Assembly (NCBI GenBank): GCA_019637645.1
Contig: JAHBVH010000001.1
Coordinates: forward strand, 124,001-188,000
Length of the DNA: 64,000 bases
Reading direction: 5' to 3'
Source: Caldilineaceae bacterium
GTDB lineage: Bacteria > Chloroflexota > Anaerolineae > Caldilineales > Caldilineaceae
This document shows, in pieces, positions 25,587 through 34,862 of the stretch (its first letter is position 1; every line of letters starts with the position of its first letter). Made by a program: the position numbers and the translations under genes. The notes below the pieces were generated by a model. The model made no database searches and was not told where the DNA came from. It was given only the letters and a program-made list of their open reading frames with translations.

Positions 25587-27581
25587 TTAGCGCGTTACGA
25601 TAGGCAAGAACAGTTGTTGTGTGAGGTCAGTGTCAGTCGGTGTACTGGTTGGTGGTACTGGTGTGTTGGTGGGCGTATCGGTCGGTGTACTGGTTGGTGG
25701 TACTGGTGTGTTGGTGGGCGTATCGGTCGGTGTATTGGTTGCTGGTGCCGGTGCGCTGGTGGGCGTATCGGTCGGTGTGTTAGTGGGCAGCACTGATGTG
25801 TTGGTGGGGGTGGCGGTTGGTGTATTCGTCGCCGTATTGGTTGGTGTTGGGGTGCTGGTTGGGGTGCTGGTGGCAGCACTGACCGCTAAGGTATAGCTAG
25901 TCGCCGTTGTAGAACTGGGATTGCCAGAAAGCTGCTCCTGATTGGTGATGACAGCGACCACACTGGTGCAGCCGCTCGCATTGAAACTATTAATCGTTGT
26001 GGCCGTACCGGTCCCAACCACGGTGGGGAAAGGCACGACGGTCAAGGTGGACCCTGTATCACAGACGAGGCTGCCGCGCAGTTGCCCACCGCTGCCTGTA
26101 TTATTGAGGGTCACCTGATAGGGGCTACCACTAGTGGGCAGACTTATCCAGTTCGCAGCATAGTGGTTCCGGATGCTACCATTGTATGTACCTGGATTCG
26201 CCGCGATAGCGCCATGCATGGGTGGCAGCGAACCCACAAAGGTGGTGTAGTCTGGCCCCTCTTCCAAACAGTACAGGCCCGCATATCCGCCCGTACAGCC
26301 TTTTTCAAATTTCGCCGCAATGGCATAGTGATGGAAGGCATCCGGCAGATTGGTCCCTGCCGTGACTAACGCATTGTTGTAGGCTGTCAGTGCTTGCTGA
26401 CCAGCGCCCACGTTTTCCCAAAAATGCTGCATCACATTTTCGCCCCCATTGACCACATGTGCACTACCGTTTTGTTCGGCAACATAGCGGAAGAACAAGA
26501 AATTAGAATACTGGGAGATGCCACTGGGGGCGCTGTTGTTCGGCCATTCACCTAATGAATTGCTGACAACCGGCCAGAGATATTGATAATCGCTGTTGGC
26601 GTTGTTAAAAACCTCATCTTCCATGTAGGCTGCTGACGATTCATACCACATGGCATCTTCCCATGTATCGGGGTCGCCATAGCCACTCTGGATAGCGTGG
26701 ATAAACTCATGTGAGGTTGTCGAGTCTAACGCCCCCTGTGCCCCTTCGGGGAACTGGGAGAAATCATCGTTGAGCACCATACAGCTGGCAAGGGCCGCGC
26801 TCTCGGTGGCGGGTGTGTTAGGATTGTCGCCGACAAAGCCCGTATACTGCCCACCCGAACCGGAACTGACATAGCCATACAGCCCACCCCCTAAATTCGC
26901 AATTTGAATGGGGTAGCGGCCAAAAGGGTTCGCATGGTCACAAGTCGCCCCGCATAATGGCGGTTTGGCCCAGCCGAATTGGGTAACCTCAATGTCAAAC
27001 GTGGTCTCCATTGAGGTTTTATAGTCATTGAGAGTGAGACCACCGCTAATCGTGTCATAGGTAAAATGGAAATTGGTGGAATCAGAAGTGTTAGCACCAT
27101 CTTCGGCATCGCAGACGGTAGCCGCCAGGGTCTGCATTCGGCTTAATTCTTGTTGCACCCTATCGGTCGTAGCAGAATGCACACGTTGCATATAGGTTTG
27201 TACTTCTAGTACAGCTTGTGTGCCGTGCCAACCAACCTTGCTGCGGAATTGCTCTGGCAGCGCTTGTGGCTCATAGAGCGCATAGGCCAGATAGAGCGCC
27301 TGCTGGTCGGCTGTGATGTCGCCGCGGCCAAAGGCTTGTTCGATCAAGCGCGGTGTCGATAATTGCGTTGTTGCAGCAGGCTCGGATGAGAGAACGCCAT
27401 TGGCCAATAAGGGCAAGTAGATCTGAGCCTGCGTGGGCGAAGGCGGTGCCGCCGATACGGTTTGTTTTGTAGTTGGATTGGCAGCCGCAAGGCTGATCGA
27501 ACTAACGATAGCTAGCACTACTAGTCCATAGATTGTGGCCACAAAGGGACGAGTAAAGTGGTGTAAAGTCTTTGCGCGCAA
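25587..27581 (-). CDS. secreted MXAN_6640-like zinc metalloprotease
   Basis: A 664-residue exported protein. TTG 27581 is the likely start because GAAAGGA lies six bases upstream and a clean signal peptide follows (RPFVATIYGLVVLAIVSSIS, ending about LAAA). The zinc site is HEFIH (residues 291-295) with the third ligand probably Glu314 in WYESSAAYMEDEVF, the layout of MXAN_6640-type putative metalloproteases. The motif IYLPLL occurs at residues 54-59, just after the signal. A Thr/Pro-rich linker (repeats of PTNTPVPPTSTPTDT) precedes the C-terminal LFLPIVTR. It should act outside the cell; its substrate is unknown. Confidence 0.82.
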   Translation of the reverse strand: MRAKTLHHFTRPFVATIYGLVVLAIVSSISLAAANPTTKQTVSAAPPSPTQAQIYLPLLANGVLSSEPAATTQLSTPRLIEQAFGRGDITADQQALYLAYALYEPQALPEQFRSKVGWHGTQAVLEVQTYMQRVHSATTDRVQQELSRMQTLAATVCDAEDGANTSDSTNFHFTYDTISGGLTLNDYKTSMETTFDIEVTQFGWAKPPLCGATCDHANPFGRYPIQIANLGGGLYGYVSSGSGGQYTGFVGDNPNTPATESAALASCMVLNDDFSQFPEGAQGALDSTTSHEFIHAIQSGYGDPDTWEDAMWYESSAAYMEDEVFNNANSDYQYLWPVVSNSLGEWPNNSAPSGISQYSNFLFFRYVAEQNGSAHVVNGGENVMQHFWENVGAGQQALTAYNNALVTAGTNLPDAFHHYAIAAKFEKGCTGGYAGLYCLEEGPDYTTFVGSLPPMHGAIAANPGTYNGSIRNHYAANWISLPTSGSPYQVTLNNTGSGGQLRGSLVCDTGSTLTVVPFPTVVGTGTATTINSFNASGCTSVVAVITNQEQLSGNPSSTTATSYTLAVSAATSTPTSTPTPTNTATNTPTATPTNTSVLPTNTPTDTPTSAPAPATNTPTDTPTNTPVPPTSTPTDTPTNTPVPPTSTPTDTDLTQQLFLPIVTR
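25636..25725. repeat. 45-bp perfect tandem repeat coding a Thr/Pro linker
   Basis: Two identical 45-base units at 25636-25680 and 25681-25725, with degenerate copies continuing to about 25870. They encode 15-residue PT-rich units in the metalloprotease on the minus strand. Copy number can change by slippage without breaking the frame. Confidence 0.85.
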
Positions 27582-27705
27582 GCTAAATCCTTTCTTTTGC
27601 TTTTCGCAAAACAATCGATGGCAATGATGAACGAATTGGCGGTTAGGTAAGGGCTCATCGTTTCTCGACGAACGCTGTCCATTTACTTGCAAAGCCGCCA
27701 AGCAG

Positions 27706-28494
27706 TTACTCTTTTGCCATCGTGACGCGCGCCGCCGTGGTGAGCGCTACCTGGATCGCGTGCTCGACTGCGCTGCCTTTTTGCTCCAACACAATGGACT
27801 CGCTGGCCGTGCGCTGGGCGACGACCCCGGCAATACAGGCGGCGGCGAAGCCATAGACGCCGCCCATCTTGAAGAGCGTGCCACACTCCATTTCGTAGTT
27901 GAGGATGTTCAGCCCGCGATATTCCTCGGTGATGCCGCGCAGCCAGCGCAGCAAGTGCGGATTGGCCGACTCGGCGCGTTCCTGGCCTTCGTAGAAGGTG
28001 TCCACCGAGGCGGTGATGCCCAGGTGATGGTCGATCTGAAGATCACGCGCCGCTTGGACCAGCGCAACCGTCAAAAAGGGATCGGCAGCGGCGGGGTACT
28101 CCACGGGCGCAATGTCATTGGCCGAGCCATGCCGGCTGAGGGCGGCTTGGGCGATCACGACGCTACCGGGCAGGACATGCTCCTGAATTGAGCCACAGGT
28201 GCCAATGCGAATGATCTTGCGGATGCCAACCTGGACCAATTCGTTGACGACAATGCTGAGCGATGGGCCACCCATGCCGCTGGTGGCCGAGAGTACGGGG
28301 CGTCCGTTGGGCAGCCACCCTACATAGCTGTTTAGCCCCCGGTGCTCGGATAACATCCGTACGTCGCGTAAATGGCGGTGGGCGATCAGCTTGGCGCGCT
28401 CTGGATCGCCAGAGAGCAGCGCCAGCAGCGGCGGATCACTGCCCAGGTCGGCTTGACCAAAGCCAATATGGTAGAATTTTTGTGCGGTTGTCAT
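27706..28494 (-). CDS. udp: uridine-phosphorylase-type nucleoside phosphorylase
   Basis: A 262-residue member of the PNP/UDP family, cleaving nucleosides with phosphate in salvage. ATG 28494 (MTTAQKFYHIGFGQADLG) has AAAGGAGA upstream. Family marks: LLSGDPERAKLIA near residue 29, SGMGGPSLSIVVNEL with the phosphate-binding region, RIGTCGSIQ, and NYEMECGTLF with the ribose-binding Met-Glu pair. The FYEGQ segment favours uridine as substrate, but inosine-type activity is possible. It lies downstream of the channel/cyclase operon, separated by a palindromic repeat, and may be transcribed on its own. Confidence 0.85.
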   Translation of the reverse strand: MTTAQKFYHIGFGQADLGSDPPLLALLSGDPERAKLIAHRHLRDVRMLSEHRGLNSYVGWLPNGRPVLSATSGMGGPSLSIVVNELVQVGIRKIIRIGTCGSIQEHVLPGSVVIAQAALSRHGSANDIAPVEYPAAADPFLTVALVQAARDLQIDHHLGITASVDTFYEGQERAESANPHLLRWLRGITEEYRGLNILNYEMECGTLFKMGGVYGFAAACIAGVVAQRTASESIVLEQKGSAVEHAIQVALTTAARVTMAKE

Positions 28495-28524
28495 TGGAAT
28501 CTCCTTTGTAATTGTCAATTGTCT

Positions 28525-28607
28525 AGAAGTTACGCAGTTGATCGGCGTGACCAGAGACTTGACAGGTTTTCCAAACCTGTCAAGTCTGGTCCAAGTGCGT
28601 ACCTTCT
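28525..28607. repeat. nested palindrome, full copy 1
   Basis: Outer arms AGAAGTTACGCA / TGCGTACCTTCT enclose an inner palindrome GACTTGACAGG...CCTGTCAAGTC. Relative to the other copies, the inner stem has a C-to-T change on one arm matched by G-to-A on the other, which keeps the pairing. Confidence 0.9.
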
Positions 28608-28645
28608 ATTGTCAACGAACCATGGAATGCACAAATGTAATGATA

Positions 28646-30157
28646 TCATGCCGGGGCGACTTTGAGCCGCAAAAAGAGACTGATCCGCTCCATGAGCGTT
28701 GCGCGTGCTTGTCCCTGCGTTTGCCCAAGTTTGGCGCTCTCCTCCGCCAGCCGTGTCTCAGTGATGCTCCGGCGTTTGTCCAACGCATCGAGCAGCGCCT
28801 CCAAAATTGTTGGATCAGCAGCCAGCACTGTGGTAAAGGCGTGTTTGTCGAGGAGGATGACTTCCGTATCGCGCGCGGCCACCACCGAAGCGGATCGCGG
28901 TGCGCCCGTCAAAAGACTCATTTCGCCAAAGTATTCACCTGCACTGCGCTGGGCAACGTGGACCTGCCCGCCCTCGCTATTGGCGGCATAGACATCCACC
29001 TGGCCACTCCGGATGATAAAGAGCGAATCGCCAGATTCGCCTTCGCGCACCAATGTTTCGCCTGCCAGGAAGCGTTGGTGCCGCGTATGGGTGACGAGTT
29101 GCGCCAGTTGACCTTCGGACAGCCCCTCGAAGAGCGCCACTGGTCGCAGCGTGTGCATGAGTTGCTGCTGGCGGGCCAGCGTGGTCGTTTGTTCATGGGC
29201 GGCATTGAGCACCTGCATGTTGATTTCCCGCAGCGGCGTCGCGAGGGTCATCTCCGCCCGCTGTAAGGCATACCAGACACGGGTCAACACGGCATCGTGC
29301 AGCTTGAGCTTGAGGCCATAATCGTGAAACCAATAGCGAATGCCATATTTGATGTACGAGTCGGTATATTCCCAGACCATCACTTGGGGCGACTGGGCCG
29401 GGGCAAGGCCGTCAATATCGGCAAAGGCGGCGGCGAGCACGGCTTTCACCGCGCTCGGCGGATGGATGCGCGCCACGCCGACTGATAGATCACAGGCCAC
29501 CATGGGGCCGGGGCGGGTGTAGTTGATGATTCTGCTCTGGGCGATCTGGTTGTTGGGCAAGATCACACATTCGTTGCGCAGCGTCAGAATGGTAAGCGTG
29601 CGCCAGTTCAGCCGTACCACCCGCCCTTCTTGACCATCGACTTGTACCCAATCATCCACCTGAAAGGGGCTTTCTAGTTGCAGCGTGATCCCAGCGAAGA
29701 GGCTGCCCAAAATCTGCTGCAAGGAAAGCGCAATAATGGCCGAGACGACGGTCGAACTCACCAGTAGCCCGGTCAGATCCAGCACAAAGATATGGCTGAT
29801 CACCAGCAGGGAAACTGTCACCAGCAAGAGCCAGCCGATCAGATCGACTAGAAAGAGCGGAATGCGCAGGCGCTTGGGGCGTAGGGCAAACTCCACCAAG
29901 GCCCACTTCGCCAATTCCACGGTGGCGTTGAGGGTCAACATGATGCCCAGCGTCAGCAGCAATTGCCGCGAGAACGGCGCGTTCGCCCCCGGCACACCCA
30001 GCGAGCCTTGCAGGAAAAAGAGCAGTTGAAATCCTAACAGCGCCGCGATGGCCGACAGGCTCGTCGCACGACTGACGCGCACACCACGGACGCGCCACAG
30101 CAGCAGCGCAATCACGGCGATGATGGCCGCGACAAGGAGAGGCAGCAGCGTCAACAT
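28646..30157 (-). CDS. MscS-type channel with C-terminal cyclic-nucleotide-binding domain
   Basis: A 503-residue membrane channel. From ATG 30157 there are about five hydrophobic segments (TLLPLLVAAIIAVIALLLW and onwards). The MscS pore helix and beta domain follow (VVSAIIALSLQQILGSLFAG, SPFQVDDWVQVDGQEGRV, ILPNNQIAQSRIINYTR). After about residue 350 comes a cNMP-binding domain: LFEGLSEGQLAQLV, LVREGESGDSLFIIRSGQVD, and the phosphate cassette GEYFGEMSLLTGAPRSASV with Glu, Arg and Ala in the expected places for cAMP. It should open to ligand or tension. The start overlaps the HD gene by seven bases, and an adenylate cyclase lies in the same gene set. Confidence 0.9.
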   Translation of the reverse strand: MLTLLPLLVAAIIAVIALLLWRVRGVRVSRATSLSAIAALLGFQLLFFLQGSLGVPGANAPFSRQLLLTLGIMLTLNATVELAKWALVEFALRPKRLRIPLFLVDLIGWLLLVTVSLLVISHIFVLDLTGLLVSSTVVSAIIALSLQQILGSLFAGITLQLESPFQVDDWVQVDGQEGRVVRLNWRTLTILTLRNECVILPNNQIAQSRIINYTRPGPMVACDLSVGVARIHPPSAVKAVLAAAFADIDGLAPAQSPQVMVWEYTDSYIKYGIRYWFHDYGLKLKLHDAVLTRVWYALQRAEMTLATPLREINMQVLNAAHEQTTTLARQQQLMHTLRPVALFEGLSEGQLAQLVTHTRHQRFLAGETLVREGESGDSLFIIRSGQVDVYAANSEGGQVHVAQRSAGEYFGEMSLLTGAPRSASVVAARDTEVILLDKHAFTTVLAADPTILEALLDALDKRRSITETRLAEESAKLGQTQGQARATLMERISLFLRLKVAPA

Positions 30158-32031
30158 GATTCGTTCCTCACTAGATTCTCTCCCAGATTCTCTCCCCAAT
30201 TCCCCTCGGCATAAATCGCACGCACCTTCTGCCGAAACTCTTCCTTGGTATAAGTAAAATGCCAATGCTTTAGATAGACCTCTTTGGGGATCATCAGGAT
30301 GCGCAGCGGCTTATGGGCGCTAATCGTGGCGTTGCGCGGCGCACCACGAATGACACTCGTACTGCCCAGCGGCGTCCACGGATAAACCGGAAAGGGACGA
30401 TAGCCACCGAGCGGCACACCGGACAGCCCATCCGCTTGGGCAATGTAGACAAAACCCGGTGGCGACCCGGCCTCGATGAGCACATCGCCTGCTTTGGCCT
30501 CGATCGCGCGCACCCCCTCAAACGCCTGTGTCGGGTCCATGTCGCTGATCTTATGCCCAGAGATCGCGATCCGCTCCAGAACCTGGCGGCGTTCGCTCAT
30601 CGTCCAAGCCAGATCGGCGGCGGTCAGGTAGCGATTGCGTTCCAGGTCACTCATGTTTTGCAAAGAGGGTACCGGCTTGACGCGCCCGCGCAATTGGGGA
30701 TTGACCCGGATCAGTTCCTCTGCCACCAACTTGGCAAATTCTGGATCATCATCCACGCCTTCCAGGAGAATGCGCATTGTGTCGGCGTGCTTCATTGGCT
30801 GCTCCGCAGCGCCAATGGTCGTTGGCGCACCCGCGAAACTGCCGATGACGTCGGCTTGCATGTCGTTGACGATAAACGCCGCCGAATGAATCGCAAAGCG
30901 TTGCGCCGCCGGGCTACCAAAGGCCCCGCGAAAGAAAGAGACGCGCAGATCGCCATCAACCGTCAATTCGCTGCCCGCCAGATTCGCTTCGCCCGTCGCA
31001 ATCGGGCGGTCAATTTCCAACAGCAGCAACATCTCGTCGTCGCCTTTCTTCAGGGCGTAGATGGCGTTGCCGGTCTGCTGGTTCAGAAAGATTTGATAGC
31101 CACCCGAGGTGTTCATCACTGTACCGCGCTGCCGCAGCGCATCGGCGCAACGCAAGGCGCGCAGGGTGTCTACGACATCATTGATCAGCGCTTGCACCGC
31201 CGGGTGAGGCGAGCGCAGCCAAGCAAAGGCCTCTTGCTCGAAATCGGCATAGAAGCGCCCCAGCAGAGTTGTACGCAGATCAACCGCCCCAAACTGGATT
31301 TGAGCATGGGCGAATTCGGCCTCGGCCTCCTGTAGCGCCTGACTTGCCCGCGCGCGTGCCGCTGGCTCCGCGCCAGCTTGCGCGACCTTGCGCCGGTTCT
31401 TTTCTACCTGGCGTTGGGCGTAAATCAACCGCAAGTCGGTTGCCGCAGAGTGGAGCAGCACTTGGCGTAACTGGTGCGGATCATTCAAGACTGCGATGGG
31501 AACGTTGCTTTTGCTATGCCCAATCGACAGCGCCAATAGCTCGCGTAGGGTCACGAGTGGGTCTTGGGGCAAGACGCCGCGCTGGGCCAAGTTGAGCAGC
31601 CGCCAAGCCGCATTGCCACAGTTTTCGTCCCAAATGGTCTGGACAATCGCATCAAATTCGGGTTGGAAGACCGCTTGCAGGGCAAAATCGGGGTGCATTG
31701 CGCGCCCAAGGCTGGAAAAATCGACCATGCCAATATCGTGGAGATAGGCGAGCATGACGCCATAGCCCTGCATAAAGGCGAGCCGGAAAGGGGTACGCTG
31801 TGGGATCAGAACGCCGTTGATCACCTTCAGTACGTGGACGATCTGTTGCGCCACGTCGCGCACATGCACCACCCCATGATCGCCAAAGAGGACGACATGT
31901 TCTTCCAACAGCGTCAGGAACTCTTCATCGTGGGCGACCTGATCCAGGCGTGATTTGCTGTTGATTTGCGCATAGTAACGTTGTTCGATCTGTTCGCGAA
32001 TCGTCGCGGGCAGATATTGGTCAAGTTGCAT
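30151..32031 (-). CDS. HD-domain protein with C-terminal cNMP-binding-like domain
   Basis: A 626-residue cytoplasmic protein starting at ATG 32031 (MQLDQYLPATIREQIEQRYY) with GGAG six bases upstream. An HD-type region with VHVRDVAQQIVHVL and YLHDIGMVDFS occupies about residues 50-200. A charged helical insert (EKNRRKVAQAGAEPAARARA) follows, and a second half with KADEMLLLLEIDRP-like strands. Residues about 480-600 look like a degenerate cyclic-nucleotide-binding fold (AKAGDVLIEAGSPPGFVYIA). It could be a phosphohydrolase or phosphodiesterase tied to cAMP. It is translationally coupled to the MscS/cNMP channel gene. Confidence 0.75.
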   Translation of the reverse strand: MQLDQYLPATIREQIEQRYYAQINSKSRLDQVAHDEEFLTLLEEHVVLFGDHGVVHVRDVAQQIVHVLKVINGVLIPQRTPFRLAFMQGYGVMLAYLHDIGMVDFSSLGRAMHPDFALQAVFQPEFDAIVQTIWDENCGNAAWRLLNLAQRGVLPQDPLVTLRELLALSIGHSKSNVPIAVLNDPHQLRQVLLHSAATDLRLIYAQRQVEKNRRKVAQAGAEPAARARASQALQEAEAEFAHAQIQFGAVDLRTTLLGRFYADFEQEAFAWLRSPHPAVQALINDVVDTLRALRCADALRQRGTVMNTSGGYQIFLNQQTGNAIYALKKGDDEMLLLLEIDRPIATGEANLAGSELTVDGDLRVSFFRGAFGSPAAQRFAIHSAAFIVNDMQADVIGSFAGAPTTIGAAEQPMKHADTMRILLEGVDDDPEFAKLVAEELIRVNPQLRGRVKPVPSLQNMSDLERNRYLTAADLAWTMSERRQVLERIAISGHKISDMDPTQAFEGVRAIEAKAGDVLIEAGSPPGFVYIAQADGLSGVPLGGYRPFPVYPWTPLGSTSVIRGAPRNATISAHKPLRILMIPKEVYLKHWHFTYTKEEFRQKVRAIYAEGNWGENLGENLVRNESC

Positions 32032-32053
32032 CGTTGGCTCCATTATCAACCAT

Positions 32054-32135
32054 AGCAGTTACGCAGTTGGCTGGGTACCTAGAGACCTGACAGGTTTTCC
32101 AAACCTGTCAGGTCTGGTCTAAGCGCGTAACGCCT
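32054..32135. repeat. nested palindrome, full copy 2
   Basis: Outer arms GTTACGCA / GCGTAAC and inner arms AGACCTGACAGG / CCTGTCAGGTCT around TTTTCCAAA. It lies between the phosphatase and HD genes inside the presumed operon, so the RNA hairpin would be in the message. Confidence 0.9.
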
Positions 32136-32156
32136 AAACCAGTAAAATCGGGAGAT

Positions 32157-34178
32157 TCATTTTTGTTTCAACACCAACAACGTGATGTCATCAAAGACCG
32201 TCTGCTCGCCAATAAACTGGCGCACATCGTCGATGACGGCCTGTTTGATGGCTTCCGCCGACGCGACCCAATGCTGACGGATGGTCTCACAGAGGCGCTC
32301 CAGCCCATACTGTTGATTGGCTGCGTTCTCAGCTTCGGTGATGCCGTCGGTATAGAGCACGACCCCATCCCCCGGCCCCAGTGTCACCTGCCGCCGTCCG
32401 ATAAAGTCGGCAATATCTGCATCCAGGCCGATGGGAAAGCCGAGGTCAAGCGTATCGATCCGTTCGACCACACCGCCCTGGCGCACCACGATCAATTCTT
32501 CGTGCTGGCCGCTGGCCCACAAATAGCCACCTTCGGGTTGTGGCTGATAGTCGAGGAGTGCTAGCGTCAGACTTTTGTCGATGCCCATGCGCTGCACGTT
32601 GTGATAGAGCGTGCGGTTAAGCACATCCATAAATTGCACCGGATTGCTCTCGTCGTGGGTCAGTAGAGTACGCACGCCCATTTGGGTCATCAGCATCAAC
32701 ACACCGCTCTCCAGCCCATGACCGGTTACATCGCCGATGCCAATTTTGACGTGGCCGTTGTGGTGCAGCACGTCATAATAGTCACCGCCCACTTCGTCGG
32801 CTGGCTCCATATACCCGGCGATCTCCAAGCCTTCGATCTCCTGCAACTCTTGCGCTTTGGGCAAGATCATACGTTGCAACCGTTGGGTCACTTCGATCTC
32901 GGTACTCAGCCGCAGATTCTCGCTCTGCAATTGCTCGTTCAGGTGGCTGATCGCGTGATTCGCCGCGGCCAGTGCTGCCGTGCGTTCCGCCACTTTGTGC
33001 TCCAAATTCTCGACTAGTTCGTGCAGTTGACCGGCCATCTGCTCAAACGAGCGCGCCAACTCGCCCACCTCGTTGCGACTGCGGACGGGTACGCTCTGCT
33101 GCCATTCGCCGCGCGCCAGATTTCTGGCCGCTTGGTTCAAGTGCAGAATGGGGCGGCTGAGCCACGCCGAAAGCAGGTAGGTGATCCCCACCAGCAGCAC
33201 CACAGCGGCCAGACTGATCAACCCGTTTAAGCGCGTCTGGCGGGTTAAAGCCGCATCGATGAGACGACTGTTATAAGTGATGGCAACGACCTTGTCGTTA
33301 TGACCATCGCCGACCATCCCTTCATCGGGCAGATCGACCAGAAAATAGCGGGTCAAGGTCTGCTGCTCGGCATCGACGATTTCCACCGTCCCCCGATTAC
33401 TCTTGGTGATCTCCTGTATCATCGTCTGCGTCGCTTGGTCGACAGTGAGCTTCTGTTCTGTTGTCATCAGCCGACCTTTGTAGTCATAGAGCAGAATCTG
33501 ATCCACCGCCGGGTTGAGCGTCTTGAACGCCTCGGCCAGCTTGAGTGGATCTAAGTCACCGGCAAACTGCGCCAGATCGTGGATGACCACCCCATATTCC
33601 AGGACATAGCGATGATCGGGGGTGGGCGCGTAGGCAAATTTATAATATTGGCCCGTGCGGACTTGCGTGCTCAGACGGTTGCTCACCATCGAATCACCCT
33701 GGCGAACTTGTGCCAGAAACTTCACCATATCGGGGGAGGAGACCTTGAAATCCAGCCCCGCCGAGTCGGCGTCCGTGGTATAGTCAATCACACTCTCGGC
33801 ATCGATGATATAGAGATCAAACTCCAGCCCCGTCAATGCCTCGGCCTGTTGTTTCACCGCGGCCAGATCAACCAACTCGGGCTGCCCGCCGGACGCGGCG
33901 TAGGCCGCCAAAAACAGCGGGAACGCCTTGGCTATTTGCGGCTCCAGCGGCTGTTCGAAGATCTTATAGGCAATGTCTACCTGTTTAAGCGCGTTACGGA
34001 TACCCGCCTCGGTTTGGGCTTGCAGCAGCGCATCGCTGGCGCGTAGACTCGCCTGGGTGGCCAGATAATTGCTGACCGAAAGCAGGATCAGCACCGGAAT
34101 TACCAAGAGCAGGATGGCCCCCATCACCTGGTATTTGAGCGGGATATAGCCCCGTCGTCCCATTTGTTGTGTATTCAT
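32157..34178 (-). CDS. membrane PP2C-type (SpoIIE) phosphatase with Cache and HAMP domains
   Basis: A 673-residue sensor phosphatase like RsbU/SpoIIE-domain proteins. A first membrane helix (YQVMGAILLLVIPVLILLSV) is followed by an extracytoplasmic double-Cache-like region to about residue 310, a second helix (LISLAAVVLLVGITYLLSAW), HAMP (about 340-395) and a coiled coil. The phosphatase domain (about 440-673) has its metal-binding Asp residues: EVGGDYYDV, GIGDVTGHG, LYTDGITEAEN, and FDDITLLVL. It should dephosphorylate the STAS protein encoded upstream in response to an external signal, completing a partner switch. Confidence 0.9.
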   Translation of the reverse strand: MNTQQMGRRGYIPLKYQVMGAILLLVIPVLILLSVSNYLATQASLRASDALLQAQTEAGIRNALKQVDIAYKIFEQPLEPQIAKAFPLFLAAYAASGGQPELVDLAAVKQQAEALTGLEFDLYIIDAESVIDYTTDADSAGLDFKVSSPDMVKFLAQVRQGDSMVSNRLSTQVRTGQYYKFAYAPTPDHRYVLEYGVVIHDLAQFAGDLDPLKLAEAFKTLNPAVDQILLYDYKGRLMTTEQKLTVDQATQTMIQEITKSNRGTVEIVDAEQQTLTRYFLVDLPDEGMVGDGHNDKVVAITYNSRLIDAALTRQTRLNGLISLAAVVLLVGITYLLSAWLSRPILHLNQAARNLARGEWQQSVPVRSRNEVGELARSFEQMAGQLHELVENLEHKVAERTAALAAANHAISHLNEQLQSENLRLSTEIEVTQRLQRMILPKAQELQEIEGLEIAGYMEPADEVGGDYYDVLHHNGHVKIGIGDVTGHGLESGVLMLMTQMGVRTLLTHDESNPVQFMDVLNRTLYHNVQRMGIDKSLTLALLDYQPQPEGGYLWASGQHEELIVVRQGGVVERIDTLDLGFPIGLDADIADFIGRRQVTLGPGDGVVLYTDGITEAENAANQQYGLERLCETIRQHWVASAEAIKQAVIDDVRQFIGEQTVFDDITLLVLKQK

Positions 34179-34181
34179 CGC

Positions 34182-34850
34182 TCAATGACTCCCAGCCATT
34201 AAAATAAAGAGCAGAACCGCCACCGCCACCGCAAGGTCGATGAGCAGCAACCGCTGTCGCTCGACACTACGACCATAGGGCCAACTGAAGAGCGCTGCCG
34301 AGGCCAATCCAGCTGGGCCCCATTGATGCCAGCCCAACAGCAGCAGGGTCAGCAAGAGTGCGCGACTCACCATGCGCGGCCAAAGTTGCAGAGACACGAG
34401 CGTTTGGCGAGCTTTGTTGCGATAGGTCAACACGCGCTCGGTGACAAACCAGGCGTGTGTGACCAAGATATAGCCGCTGGCGTAGATCACCCAGCTTGCC
34501 GGAAGCGCAAAGGCTGCGCCGGGGGCAAACCAGGTGGCCACTAGCCAGAGTGACGCTAGATGCAAAAGCTGATCTTGCAGATAGCCGCCGATCACCCACT
34601 GCGGCTTGCGCTTGGCTAGCACGTTTTTCCAAACATCAATGGCAAAATGCAGACCCGTTACCGCCACCACCGCAAAGAGCGCGGTACGCCATTCCAGCCG
34701 GACCAAACCTAGCAGGATGACCAGCATGGTCACCAGATGCACGGTGACATGGAAGAGCAGCCCAGGCAAGTGTTTCTTGGCTTGTACCATCGCATCGGTC
34801 TGCAATGGATAATCAGCCATGAGGTGGGAAAGCAATAAAGTCCAGAACAT
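34182..34850 (-). CDS. DUF3307 membrane protein
   Basis: A 222-residue polytopic protein of family DUF3307. The start MFWTLLLSHLMADYPLQTD contains the family's HLxxDYxLQ pattern. Five or more hydrophobic segments follow (FHVTVHLVTMLVILLGLV, ALFAVVAVTGLHFAIDVWK, WVIYASGYILVTHAWFV, LLLIDLAVAVAVLLFILM), with GGYLQDQLLHL between. Function is unknown. It lies three bases from the phosphatase gene and follows the cyclase gene closely, so it is part of the same unit and could be a membrane partner of cyclase or phosphatase. TTG 34859 is a less likely start. Confidence 0.85.
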   Translation of the reverse strand: MFWTLLLSHLMADYPLQTDAMVQAKKHLPGLLFHVTVHLVTMLVILLGLVRLEWRTALFAVVAVTGLHFAIDVWKNVLAKRKPQWVIGGYLQDQLLHLASLWLVATWFAPGAAFALPASWVIYASGYILVTHAWFVTERVLTYRNKARQTLVSLQLWPRMVSRALLLTLLLLGWHQWGPAGLASAALFSWPYGRSVERQRLLLIDLAVAVAVLLFILMAGSH

Positions 34851-34862
34851 AGTGATCAATCC

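Noticed and set aside
25548..25896. Plus-strand Gly/Val-rich frames opposite the PT-rich linker
   Set aside because: Low-complexity frames produced by the tandem repeat that encodes the Thr/Pro linker on the minus strand.
30313..31335. 340-codon plus-strand frame opposite the HD-domain gene
   Set aside because: Antisense to a gene with better evidence and without motifs.
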